Source of the DNA: Actinomycetes bacterium
Lineage (GTDB): Bacteria; Actinomycetota; Actinomycetes; Mycobacteriales; Mycobacteriaceae
Direction of reading: 5' to 3'
Assembly (NCBI GenBank): GCA_023461275.1
Contig: JAEYMI010000029.1
Coordinates: forward strand, 16,298 to 80,297
DNA: 64,000 nt
The stretch's first letter is position 1; each line of letters starts with the position of its first letter. Below are positions 16,090 through 23,753 of this stretch, piece by piece. Both the position numbers and the translations under genes were made by a program. The notes below the pieces were generated by a model that made no database searches, was not told the origin of the DNA, and was given only the letters and a program-made list of their open reading frames with translations.

Positions 16090-16671
16090 TCAGCTCGCGT
16101 CGGAGCTTTCGGAGACCAGCGAGTCGCCGGGCGTCGAGGCGCGTAGGGCCGCAGTATTCACGATCGTCAGGACCCGATGGAGCTCCTCAAGGGTGGCGAG
16201 GTTCACGCCCAGTGCCTTGACCACCGCGGGCGGGATCCGCAGTGCCTGTTCTCGGAGGGCCAGGCCCTGTTCGGTCAGGTCGACGAACATCCGGCGCTCG
16301 TCGAGGCGATCACGGCGTCGGATCACGTAGCCGAGCGCTTCCAGGCGCTTCAGCAGCGGGGACAGGGTGGCCGAATCCAGTTGCAGGGCCACGCCGATGT
16401 CTTTCACCGCCCGCGGAGACTGCTCCCAGAGCGCCAGCATCACGAGATACTGAGGGTGGGTGAGGTTCATCGGCTCGAGGAGCGGACGATAGATGGCCAG
16501 TACCGAGCGGTTCGCCACGGCGAGCGCGAAGCACACCTGCCTGTCCAATGCCAGCATGTCCCCGGGGGATGCCTCGCCGGGTGATCCCTGACTGGGTGAT
16601 TCCCGACTGGGTGATTCCTGATTGGGTGATTCCTGATTGGGCGCTGGTGCCGACGTCGTGTCTGATCCCAC
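16090..16671 (-). CDS. MarR/OhrR-like transcriptional regulator with a repeat-encoded N-terminal extension
   Basis: Up to 193 aa. The core resembles OhrR, the organic-peroxide sensor: DRQVCFALAVANR carries a Cys at the position of the reactive OhrR Cys, followed by YRPLLEPMNLTHPQYLVML and the winged helix (SATLSPLLKRLEALGYV, RRRDRLDERRMFV). One of the two Tyr residues that support the Cys in Bacillus OhrR is His here (THPQYL). The first 38 residues are low complexity, coded by 15-bp repeats. The GTG start at 16671 has no good SD, whereas ATG 16557 (MLALDRQ) has GGGG just upstream. If translation starts at 16557 the repeats are leader and the Cys is residue 9. No ohr gene is adjacent. Confidence 0.8.
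   Translation of the reverse strand: MGSDTTSAPAPNQESPNQESPSRESPSQGSPGEASPGDMLALDRQVCFALAVANRSVLAIYRPLLEPMNLTHPQYLVMLALWEQSPRAVKDIGVALQLDSATLSPLLKRLEALGYVIRRRDRLDERRMFVDLTEQGLALREQALRIPPAVVKALGVNLATLEELHRVLTIVNTAALRASTPGDSLVSESSDAS
16576..16635. repeat. Four tandem 15-bp repeats at the 5' end of the OhrR-like gene
   Basis: Units start at 16576, 16591, 16606 and 16621 (form A[CT]TGGGTGATTCC[CT]G; the first is diverged). On the coding strand they give Pro/Ser/Gln/Glu pentapeptides such as NQESP, SRESP and SQGSP. Copy number could vary by slippage. Confidence 0.85.
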
Positions 16672-16764
16672 ACCAGCGACGATAGCGCACGATTAGTTCG
16701 TGTGCTACCAATTAAGCAGAAGGCGAGGTCGTCAAATCCCTCGCGAGTGTGATCAGGTGGGTAA

Positions 16765-17160
16765 ATGATGAGCAGCAAGGACGCGACCAAGCCCGGCGGA
16801 TGGCAATACGTGCGCTACGCCTACGGCGCCAGGCTCCCGGATTCGATGAAGGAGTGGGTGCTCAACGACCTCGCCGGACCGGGCGCGGCGTTTCGCATGG
16901 TGGCCCGCTGGGCGGTGCCGTGCATCATCATCCTGATTCCGCTGCTGTTCTTCCCGGCGGACTGGTTGGTGCGTGCCAACATGACCATCCCGATCCTCAT
17001 CCCGTACATCTTCTTCTCCATCGCGCTGAACAAGGTCTACCGCCGCCATCGTCTGGCGCAGCACGATCTCGATCCCGAGTTGGTGTCCAAGCGGCAGCGC
17101 GAGAAGGATGCCGACCTCTACGACGAGTACCACCGCAAGTATCGCGGCAGCGCGAGGTAA
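16765..17160 (+). CDS. DUF5313 family membrane protein
   Basis: A 131-aa protein. The N-terminal WQYVRYAYGARLPDSMKEWVLNDL segment (quoted in part) is typical of DUF5313 proteins of mycobacteria and relatives. Two hydrophobic helices follow (VPCIIILIPLLFFPADWLV and MTIPILIPYIFFSIAL), then a charged C-terminal tail rich in Lys/Arg/Asp. It is probably an inner-membrane protein of unknown function. ATG 16765 and ATG 16768 are both possible; AGGTGGG precedes. A single gene, divergent from the OhrR-like gene. Confidence 0.8.
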   Translation: MMSSKDATKPGGWQYVRYAYGARLPDSMKEWVLNDLAGPGAAFRMVARWAVPCIIILIPLLFFPADWLVRANMTIPILIPYIFFSIALNKVYRRHRLAQHDLDPELVSKRQREKDADLYDEYHRKYRGSAR

Positions 17161-17180
17161 CCACCGGCATTTAATTCATC

Positions 17181-17220
17181 AACTGTTGACCTTGTGCGTC
17201 AACGGTTCTAGGGTTGCACC
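17181..17220 (+). promoter_or_regulatory. Promoter and palindromic operator of the ABC exporter operon
   Basis: TTGACC (17186-17191) and TAGGGT (17209-17214) are 17 bp apart, placing transcription start at or next to the ATG at 17221, so the mRNA may be leaderless. A palindrome AACtGTTGAC-N7-GTCAACgGTT (17181-17207) covers the -35 element. The TetR gene closing the operon is the natural candidate to bind it. Confidence 0.7.
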
Positions 17221-18273
17221 ATGCGGGCAATGATCGTCAAGGAGTTCCGGGAACTGCGGCGCGATCGCCGCACATTGGGTCTGCTGGTGGCACTTCCCTT
17301 GCTGCTGCTGGTCATCTTCGGTTATGCGGCAAACTTTTACGTCGATTCCGTGGACACTGCGGTCGTCGGTCCGCAGGCCAAACAGGTGGCCGCGCAATTG
17401 CCGTCGTACTTCCACGTGACCGAGGTCGACGTCGATGCCGAACGCGGCGAGGCCGAGCAGATGCTGCGGGACCGCACGGCGGGCGCGGTATTCGTCACCG
17501 GGTCGGTGCCACCGGTCGTGCTGGTCGATGGTTCCAATCTCTTTGCGGCACAGTCGACGATGGCCATCCTGAACAAGGCGGGCACCACCGTGGCCCCGGA
17601 GGTGATGTTCAATCCGGAGCTGAAGACGTCGTGGGTGATGGTGCCGGCGATCATCGGCCTGATTCTCACCTTCATCGGCACCATCATCACCAGTATCGGG
17701 CTGGTCCGCGAGCGTGAGGCGGGTACGCTCGAGCAACTCGCGGTGATGCCGATTCGCCCGAGTCAGGTGATTCTCGGCAAGATCGCGCCCTACTTTCTGC
17801 TCGCCTCGATTGACATGATCGTGGTCACCGTTCTGGGTATGCTGCTTTTCGGTGTGCCGTTCAACGGCAATGTTGGGGTCTTCGCGCTCGGTGCCGCGCT
17901 GTTCCTGTTCACCGTGCTCGGTATCGGGGTCTTCATCTCGACGATCTCGCAGACGGTCGGGCAGGCCATCCAGACCGCTTTCTTCTTCCTGATGCCGCAG
18001 ATTCTGTTGTCCGGCATGATTTTTCCGCTCGACGCGATGGCTGCCGGAGTGCGTTGGATCGGCTACCTGTTGCCGCTGACCTACTTCACCATGATTTCGC
18101 AGGGAGTGATGCTGCGAGGTGCGTCCATCTCCTCGCTCTGGCTGCCACTGACCGTCCTCGCGGTGCTGGCCGTCGTCGTATTCACCGGCGCCACACTGCG
18201 TTTCCGTCGTGACCTGGCGCCGGATTCCGCTCGTCGCCGGCACGACGCTGTCGATGCCGAAGTCGCGTCATGA
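17221..18273 (+). CDS. ABC-2 type exporter permease (YbhS/YhhJ-like)
   Basis: A 350-aa permease. One membrane segment lies near the N-terminus (LGLLVALPLLLLVIFGYAA), then a large extracytoplasmic domain, then about five segments with the family element REREAGTLEQLAVMPIRPSQVILGK (quoted for identification). It would form the channel of an efflux pump for hydrophobic or drug-like compounds. First gene of an operon with two ATPases and a TetR regulator, all joined by 4-nt overlaps. ATG 17221 coincides with the predicted transcription start. Confidence 0.88.
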   Translation: MRAMIVKEFRELRRDRRTLGLLVALPLLLLVIFGYAANFYVDSVDTAVVGPQAKQVAAQLPSYFHVTEVDVDAERGEAEQMLRDRTAGAVFVTGSVPPVVLVDGSNLFAAQSTMAILNKAGTTVAPEVMFNPELKTSWVMVPAIIGLILTFIGTIITSIGLVREREAGTLEQLAVMPIRPSQVILGKIAPYFLLASIDMIVVTVLGMLLFGVPFNGNVGVFALGAALFLFTVLGIGVFISTISQTVGQAIQTAFFFLMPQILLSGMIFPLDAMAAGVRWIGYLLPLTYFTMISQGVMLRGASISSLWLPLTVLAVLAVVVFTGATLRFRRDLAPDSARRRHDAVDAEVAS

Positions 18274-19115
18274 CCATCGGTGTGCGAAACGTACGGGTCG
18301 GGTTCGGCGACACCATCGCTCTCGACGACGTCACGGTGGCGGTTCCGGCGCGCTCGGTGGTCGCCGTGGTCGGGGGTGACGGGGCGGGCAAATCCACTCT
18401 GCTGCGGGTACTCGCTCGCGAAATCGCGGTCACCTCAGGCGATGTGACCGCGCCGGGTAAGTCCGAGATCGGCTATCTGCCGGCCGGTCCCGGCAGTTGG
18501 GGAGCGCTCTCGGTCCGGCAGAACCTCGACTTCGTCGCCGGAATCCATGGACTGGATCGTGCCGCCACCGCACAGCGACGCGAGGAGATGATCGACCGCG
18601 CCGGACTCCGGACGGCGGCCGACCGACCGGCCTCGGCACTGTCCGGGGGAATGCGACGCAAACTCGGCGCGGCCATGGCCATGATCCATCGGCCGCAACT
18701 GCTTCTGCTCGACGAGCCGAGCACCGGAGTGGATCCGGTCAGCCGAATTGATTTGTGGCGCCTGATCTCCGAATGCGCGGCCGCAGGAACCGCGGTGTTG
18801 ATGTCCACCACGTACCTCGATGAGGCCGAACGCGCGGCCCACTTGGTGGTTCTCGAACGCGGCAGTGTCCTCACCGCCGGATCCTTCGACGACGTGCGGT
18901 CCCGATTCGCCGGCACGATCACGGTGTCGGAGCATCCGGTCCGCCCCGAATGGTCGTGGCGCCGTGGACGGCAACGGCACGAGTACTGGCCGGCCGGCAA
19001 GGTTCCCGACGGCATCCCTCCGGACGGCACTGCTGCGATACAACCCGATCTGGAGGACATCGTGATCGCGCTGTCGTTGGAACACGAACGGGCACAACAG
19101 CGGGTCGGACGATGA
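18270..19115 (+). CDS. ABC transporter ATP-binding protein (first of two)
   Basis: A 281-aa ATPase. Walker A GGDGAGKS, signature LSGGMRRK, Walker B LLLLDEPSTGVD, and the switch-region Thr where His is usual (STTYLDEAERA). It overlaps the permease stop (ATGA) and the next ATPase start (ATGA). Together the two ATPases would power the ABC-2 permease, like the two halves of YbhF on separate chains. Confidence 0.9.
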   Translation: MTIGVRNVRVGFGDTIALDDVTVAVPARSVVAVVGGDGAGKSTLLRVLAREIAVTSGDVTAPGKSEIGYLPAGPGSWGALSVRQNLDFVAGIHGLDRAATAQRREEMIDRAGLRTAADRPASALSGGMRRKLGAAMAMIHRPQLLLLDEPSTGVDPVSRIDLWRLISECAAAGTAVLMSTTYLDEAERAAHLVVLERGSVLTAGSFDDVRSRFAGTITVSEHPVRPEWSWRRGRQRHEYWPAGKVPDGIPPDGTAAIQPDLEDIVIALSLEHERAQQRVGR

Positions 19116-19969
19116 TCGCGGCCCATGCGGTCACCCGACGATTCGGTGACTTCACCGCCGTCGACGAGGTGACCATCGAGGTGGGTGCCGGTGAGGTTGT
19201 GGGCCTGTTGGGTGCCAACGGCGCCGGCAAGACCACGCTGATCCGCATGCTCCTCGGCCTGCTCGCCCCGACGACCGGCGACGTGACGTTGTTCTCCGGC
19301 CCACCCGACCGTCTCACCCGAGCACGTCTGGGATATGTTCCGCAAAACCTCGGGCTCTACCGTGACCTGACCGTCGAGGAGAACCTCGCATTCAGCGCGA
19401 GCGTCTACGGTAGCGCGATCCCCGCGGTACCCGAAGATCTTGCGTCGCATGCGGACTCACTTGTCGGGAAGTTGCCACTCGGAGCGCAGCGGCGGGTGGC
19501 ATTTCTCGTCGCGCTCGCGCACCAACCCGAGGCGCTCGTGCTCGACGAACCGACGTCGGGTGTCGATCCACTGTCTCGAGCGCGACTGTGGGACACCATC
19601 CGGGAGCAGGCCGAACGTGGGGTGGGTGTACTGGTGACCACCCACTACATGGAAGAAGCCCAGCAGTGTGATCGGCTACTTCTCATGTCCGGGGGACGCC
19701 TGGTGGTACAGGGCAGTGAAGCCGACATCATCGGCGACACCACCGCTGTCGCGGTGCGCGCTCCTGACTGGGCCGCCGCTTTTGCCGCGCTCAACTCCGC
19801 GGGAATGCCGGTCATCTTGTCCGGCACGGATATTCGTGTCGCCGATACCGATCCGGCCGCCTTACGCGCAGTGCTGTCGGCGGCACGGATCGACGCCGAT
19901 CTCGCGTCCGTGCCCGCCACCATCTCCGAGCGGATGCTGGTGCTGGCCCGCGGGGCGGTGGCGACGTGA
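19112..19969 (+). CDS. ABC transporter ATP-binding protein (second of two)
   Basis: A 285-aa ATPase. Walker A GANGAGKT, Walker B LVLDEPTSGVD and switch His in TTHYMEEAQQ. The signature reads LPLGAQRR instead of LSGGQ; a similar LPLG form is usual in the second half of YbhF-like ATPases, so this is not a sign of decay. ATG 19112 overlaps the previous stop; its own stop overlaps the TetR start. Confidence 0.9.
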   Translation: MIAAHAVTRRFGDFTAVDEVTIEVGAGEVVGLLGANGAGKTTLIRMLLGLLAPTTGDVTLFSGPPDRLTRARLGYVPQNLGLYRDLTVEENLAFSASVYGSAIPAVPEDLASHADSLVGKLPLGAQRRVAFLVALAHQPEALVLDEPTSGVDPLSRARLWDTIREQAERGVGVLVTTHYMEEAQQCDRLLLMSGGRLVVQGSEADIIGDTTAVAVRAPDWAAAFAALNSAGMPVILSGTDIRVADTDPAALRAVLSAARIDADLASVPATISERMLVLARGAVAT

Positions 19970-20577
19970 CCGGTGGCGACATGGGTGCCCCACGTCGGCG
20001 TGGACGTCCGGCGGGTGCGCAGACCGGAGCCGACAACAGCGCGGTGATCGTCGATGCTGCGCGAGAGCTGCTCGCGCAGAACGGTTTCGAGAAGACGACG
20101 ATGCGCGCGGTCGCGGCCCGCGCAGGCGTCGATCCGGCGTTGATCCATCACTACTTCCAGAACAAGGATCGGCTGGTGTGGGAGGCCCTGCGTCCGGACC
20201 TCGATCCCGTCGAGATCTTCGCCGGACTGCACGACGCGCCGTCGGTGGGAACCGAGTTCCTCCGGCGTGCGCTGCGGGTGTGGGAATCCGACACCGCTCG
20301 CCTCGAGCGAGGCGTGGCGGTGATCCGGGTCGCGATGACCCGCGACGACATCGCCGAGGCGTTGCGAACCTTTCAGTTCGGCATGGTCGAGTCGGCGTTG
20401 GGATCCCTCATACCGCCCGACGACCGCGACCGTCGGATCGCGTTGATCGTGAGCCAGATGCTCGGACTGATGGTCATGCGCTACGTCCTGAGCCAACCCG
20501 ACATCACGTCGGCGTCGATCGACGAGCTGGCGGCAGACCTCGGCCCCGTCATCGACCTTCTCGTGGCAGGGCGTTAG
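19966..20577 (+). CDS. TetR family regulator of the ABC exporter operon
   Basis: A 203-aa protein with the N-terminal HTH (TTMRAVAARAGVDPALIHHYFQNKDRL, quoted for identification) after an Arg/Gly-rich leader, and an all-helical ligand domain. GTG 19966 overlaps the ATPase stop as GTGA. As last gene of the exporter operon it probably represses the promoter at 17181-17220, whose palindrome fits a dimeric TetR. The inducer would be an exported compound. Confidence 0.88.
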   Translation: MTGGDMGAPRRRGRPAGAQTGADNSAVIVDAARELLAQNGFEKTTMRAVAARAGVDPALIHHYFQNKDRLVWEALRPDLDPVEIFAGLHDAPSVGTEFLRRALRVWESDTARLERGVAVIRVAMTRDDIAEALRTFQFGMVESALGSLIPPDDRDRRIALIVSQMLGLMVMRYVLSQPDITSASIDELAADLGPVIDLLVAGR

Positions 20578-20586
20578 ATATCACCT

Positions 20587-21516
20587 ATGACGGGGAACGG
20601 CGGTGTGAACGAACCGTCGGCCACCTCGCGCAGCGGTCTGGTCTACGGGTTCCTCGCCTACCTGTTGTGGGGATTCTTTCCGCTCTATTGGCCGCTGCTG
20701 GAACCGGCGTCGCCGTGGGAGATCCTGGCGCACCGCATCGTGTGGTCGTTGGTGTTCTGCCTCGGACTGCTCGCGGTGACCCGCACATGGCGGTCCTATG
20801 CGCTGATCTTCTCCAGGCCTCGACAGCTGATGCTGTTGGCCGCGGCGTCGGTGGTGATCACTCTCAACTGGGGCGGCTTCATCTGGGCGGTCAACAACGG
20901 GCACGTCGTCGAAACGTCGTTGGGCTACTTCATCAATCCGCTGGTGACCGTTCTCCTGGGTGTCGTGGTGCTCGGCGAGCGGTTACGGCCCATGCAGTGG
21001 ACGGCCGTCGCGCTGGGCGCGGTCGCCGTGCTGGTGCTCAGCGTCGACAACGGCGGACCCCCGTGGGTCGCGCTGCTGCTCGCATTCAGTTTCGCCACAT
21101 ACGGATTCATCAAGAAGCGCGTCAACCTGGGCACCGTTGAGGCGTTGTCGGTGGAGACCACGATCCTGACCCCGTTCGCGCTGGCGTACCTGGTCTTCCT
21201 TCAGCTGACCGGCTCGCTCGCCTTCGGCCACCACGGGGCGGTCAACACCGCGCTGCTCATCGGTACCGGCGTGGTCACCGCGATCCCGCTGCTGCTGTTC
21301 GGAGCGGCGGCGACCCGACTGTCGTTGACGACGATCGGATTGCTGCAGTACCTGGTCCCGGTCATCCAGTTCATCTTGGGTCTGACGGTCTTCGGTGAGC
21401 AGATGGGTGCGGCGCGATGGATCGGTTTCACGCTGGTCTGGTGTGCGCTGACCATCTTCACCGTCGACGGATTACGTTCTCGCCGAACCGAAGTCGTCGT
21501 CGATCAGGTGCCCTGA
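20587..21516 (+). CDS. rarD: EamA/RarD family transporter
   Basis: A 309-aa protein with about ten membrane helices. RarD hallmarks are visible: GLVYGFLAYLLWGFFPLYW, the HRIVWSL segment, NWGGFIWAVNNGHVVETSLGYFINPLV (quoted for identification) and GLLQYLVPVIQFILG. RarD proteins are EamA-superfamily permeases of unsettled substrate. ATG 20587 is 9 nt after the TetR gene, so it may belong to the exporter transcript. Confidence 0.88.
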   Translation: MTGNGGVNEPSATSRSGLVYGFLAYLLWGFFPLYWPLLEPASPWEILAHRIVWSLVFCLGLLAVTRTWRSYALIFSRPRQLMLLAAASVVITLNWGGFIWAVNNGHVVETSLGYFINPLVTVLLGVVVLGERLRPMQWTAVALGAVAVLVLSVDNGGPPWVALLLAFSFATYGFIKKRVNLGTVEALSVETTILTPFALAYLVFLQLTGSLAFGHHGAVNTALLIGTGVVTAIPLLLFGAAATRLSLTTIGLLQYLVPVIQFILGLTVFGEQMGAARWIGFTLVWCALTIFTVDGLRSRRTEVVVDQVP

Positions 21517-21581
21517 CGCTCGTCGTCGGGTGGCTCTTCCAGGCCTCCGCGAGCTCGTCGTTCGTTACGACGTTTCATATC

Positions 21582-21600
21582 AGTAGACAAAGTGTCACAC
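21582..21600. promoter_or_regulatory. Shared 19-bp box, copy A (upstream of amine operon 1)
   Basis: AGTAGACAAAGTGTCACAC. It matches 28952-28970 upstream of operon 2 in 18 of 19 bases. A candidate binding site for a pathway-specific regulator, such as the XRE-cupin protein at 34851. Confidence 0.65.
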
Positions 21601-21635
21601 GCTGAAATAGCTCTGTCACGAAGCGGAAACATACT
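21594..21635 (+). promoter_or_regulatory. GlnR-type double box and -10 element, amine operon 1
   Basis: GTCAC-GAAGCG-GAAAC (21615-21630) fits the published actinobacterial GlnR consensus gTnAC-n6-GaAAC exactly. A second, weaker unit GTCAC-n5-GAAAT lies 21 bp upstream (21594-21608). CATACT (21630-21635) is a possible -10 with no good -35, as expected for an activated promoter. Confidence 0.65.
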
Positions 21636-21750
21636 GGGGGTCTCATTAGAGGGAACAAAGTTTCCTATCGTTATTCACCCTTACGACACCCACGAATGCG
21701 GCCCTGGCCGGCCGTTTTCGTCCGTCGAGCACAGTATGGAGGAGATCCGC

Positions 21751-22134
21751 ATGACCGTCGACAGCACCACCGCTCTTGAGTTCCGGGTCACATCAGGCGC
21801 CTGGACCAACCTGCCCAAGATGCCCGACGAGGAGTACCCCGGCACCCAGGGCTTCATCGGCGACGTCTACGAGAACCCCGACGACAGCGTCATGTGCAGC
21901 GGCTACTTCGAACTGCGCCACACCGACGCGCCGCTGTACTACGAGTACGAATACGACGAGATGAAGGTCGTTCTCGAGGGCGAGTTCCTGTTGGAGAACA
22001 AGGAGACCGGCCAGACGTTGGTCGCCAAGGCCAAGGATGCGATCTTCTTCCCCAAGGGCTCCAAGATCTACTTCAGCACCCCGAGCTACGCGCTGGCCTT
22101 CTACGCAGGCCACCGCGACGCGACCCTGCTCTGA
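21751..22134 (+). CDS. Cupin-domain protein heading the methylated-amine operon
   Basis: A 127-aa single-domain cupin related to EutQ-like proteins (YYEYEYDEMKVVLEGEFLLE, AKAKDAIFFPKGSKIYFSTP). I chose ATG 21751 because GGAGGAGA precedes it by 5 nt; ATG 21736 is a less likely alternative. It may bind a metal or small ligand, or be an accessory subunit of the monooxygenase; the context supports a link to amine oxidation but not a precise role. The next gene starts 5 nt after its stop. Its promoter carries a GlnR-type box and the 19-bp box. Confidence 0.8.
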   Translation: MTVDSTTALEFRVTSGAWTNLPKMPDEEYPGTQGFIGDVYENPDDSVMCSGYFELRHTDAPLYYEYEYDEMKVVLEGEFLLENKETGQTLVAKAKDAIFFPKGSKIYFSTPSYALAFYAGHRDATLL

Positions 22135-22139
22135 CGCCG

Positions 22140-22709
22140 ATGTCGCAGATCGCTTACTCGAGTGTTCCGGCGTGGGCCCGCCCGGACTCGGATGATGCTG
22201 GGCAGCAGGGGTGCCCAGCATCACCTGACCTGACGGGATCGTCGTACCTGCTCGTCGGCGTCGGTGACGCCGGACGGGCGGCCACTGCCGAACTACGTGG
22301 TCGCCTGCCCGACGTTCCGGTCACCGTCGTGATCGCCGACGACGCCGAATCCGCGCTCTCCGCAACGCAATCGGCCATTGCCGAGTCGACAGTGGGTGTC
22401 CGAGTGGCGATCTGCGGCCCGGTGGGCGCATGCCTGCGGCTGCGAGGGGTGGCGGTGGCGGCCGGACTCGAAGACGACGAGATCACCGTGACCCCCTGCG
22501 GCACCGCCGATATCGACGTGTTCTGTTCCCATTGCGGAGCGGTGACGTCGGCGGTCGCCGCGATCGACGACGTGGTGACCTGTACCGGATGTGCACGCAA
22601 TCTGCTCGTCTACCACCATGTCTCGCGGCGAACCGGGCACTACCTGGGATTCATGGTCGACGCCGAGACATCGAACCCGAGCATCGTCGCGACAAGTGGA
22701 AGGCAGTGA
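22140..22709 (+). CDS. DmmA-like dimethylamine monooxygenase small subunit (Zn-ribbon/rubredoxin-like)
   Basis: A 189-aa protein with an alpha/beta N-terminal part (SSYLLVGVGDAG and later DVPVTVVIADDAE) and a C-terminal four-Cys module: Cys129, Cys132, Cys148 and Cys151 (FCSHCG and CTGCARN), likely to bind zinc or one iron. The same whole domain is found fused to DUF3445 at 23754-25328. NCBI naming treats such proteins as dimethylamine monooxygenase subunit DmmA family (from memory). It may carry electrons or hold reductase and oxygenase together. ATG 22140; the PDR reductase starts right after its stop. Confidence 0.7.
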   Translation: MSQIAYSSVPAWARPDSDDAGQQGCPASPDLTGSSYLLVGVGDAGRAATAELRGRLPDVPVTVVIADDAESALSATQSAIAESTVGVRVAICGPVGACLRLRGVAVAAGLEDDEITVTPCGTADIDVFCSHCGAVTSAVAAIDDVVTCTGCARNLLVYHHVSRRTGHYLGFMVDAETSNPSIVATSGRQ

Positions 22710-22710
22710 G

Positions 22711-23736
22711 ATGACCACCGTTGACCTGGGCAGCGCCGACCTCCAGGCCACATCGGCGCAGAGCACATCGGCGCCGGGCACGAAGGCTCCGGGCGCGGCG
22801 CTGCTCGAGTGCGAAGTCGTCGGCATCTCCCAATCCGCGCCGGCCATCAAGTCATTCACCATCGCCGCATCCAAGGGTGCCGAACTGCCCGGCTACGTCG
22901 CGGGCAGTCATCTGGTGGTACACACTGCGGCAGGTGCGAACGCCTACAGCCTGACCGGCGACGGACTGCGCCCCACCGAGTACACCTTCTCGGTGCTGCG
23001 GGTCGCCGACGGTCATGGCGGCTCCACCTGGTTGCACGACTCGGTAGTGGTCGGCGACATTCTGCGTATCCAGCCGCCGCGCAGCGCATTCGCGCCGATC
23101 GCCCGCGCCACCAAACATCTCCTCGTCGCAGGCGGGATCGGGGTCACCCCGATGGTCTCGCACCTGCGAGCCGCACAGCGATGGGGCCGAAATGTTCAGG
23201 TGCTGTACGCCTTTCGGGACGGTCACGGCGCGCATATCGACGACATCGTCGCACTTGCGGGCCGAGCGGCCGAACTCTACACCGATCGGTCGTCGTTCCT
23301 CGAGCGATTGTCGGGCGAACTGCGCACCCAGCCGGTCGGCACCCACCTCTACGTGTGCGGACCGGCCGCGATGATCGACGCCGTCGTCGACGCGGCACAT
23401 GCCGCTGGATGGCCAGAGTCGCGAATTCACTTCGAACGCTTCGGTATCGACGCCCTCGACGCGGGTGATCCGTTCCGCGCGGAACTGACCGAGTCCGGTA
23501 CCAGCATCGAGGTCGCGTCGGGCGTCAGCCTCCTCGAAGCACTGGAGGCCACCGGCATCGACGTCCCCAACCTGTGCCGTCAAGGGGTCTGCGGCGAATG
23601 CCGACTCCCGGTGTCCGGCGGCAGCCCGCTGCACCGCGACATGTTCCTCACCGACGACGAGAAGGCGAGCGGCGACGCGATCATGCCGTGCGTCTCCCGT
23701 GCCTGCGCCGGTGCCACTCTCGAACTGCCCTTGTGA
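22711..23736 (+). CDS. PDR/VanB-type oxidoreductase 1 (flavin, NAD(P)H, [2Fe-2S])
   Basis: A 341-aa phthalate-dioxygenase-reductase-type protein. It has an N-terminal flavin domain (NAYSLTGDG), a nucleotide domain (LLVAGGIGVTPMVSHL, LYVCGPAAMID) and a C-terminal plant-type [2Fe-2S] domain with CRQGVCGEC and a last Cys in MPCVSRAC. It passes electrons from NAD(P)H to the monooxygenase. I chose ATG 22711, which follows the upstream stop directly; the first about 30 residues are Ala/Ser/Thr-rich. It overlaps the next frame at GTGA, although the better start of that gene lies slightly downstream. Confidence 0.88.
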   Translation: MTTVDLGSADLQATSAQSTSAPGTKAPGAALLECEVVGISQSAPAIKSFTIAASKGAELPGYVAGSHLVVHTAAGANAYSLTGDGLRPTEYTFSVLRVADGHGGSTWLHDSVVVGDILRIQPPRSAFAPIARATKHLLVAGGIGVTPMVSHLRAAQRWGRNVQVLYAFRDGHGAHIDDIVALAGRAAELYTDRSSFLERLSGELRTQPVGTHLYVCGPAAMIDAVVDAAHAAGWPESRIHFERFGIDALDAGDPFRAELTESGTSIEVASGVSLLEALEATGIDVPNLCRQGVCGECRLPVSGGSPLHRDMFLTDDEKASGDAIMPCVSRACAGATLELPL

Positions 23737-23753
23737 ACCGACTGGAGTCAACC

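Noticed and set aside
16576..16635. Short repeats as a CRISPR array
   Set aside because: The 15-bp units are directly adjacent with no spacers and lie at the 5' end of a regulator gene.
17179..18243. 354-codon minus-strand frame opposite the ABC permease
   Set aside because: Antisense shadow; the composition is Gln/His/Arg/Asp-rich and it covers the permease promoter.
19112..19969. Inactive ATPase because the signature is LPLGAQRR
   Set aside because: This form is usual in the second ATPase half of YbhF-like exporters, and Walker A, Walker B and the switch His are intact.
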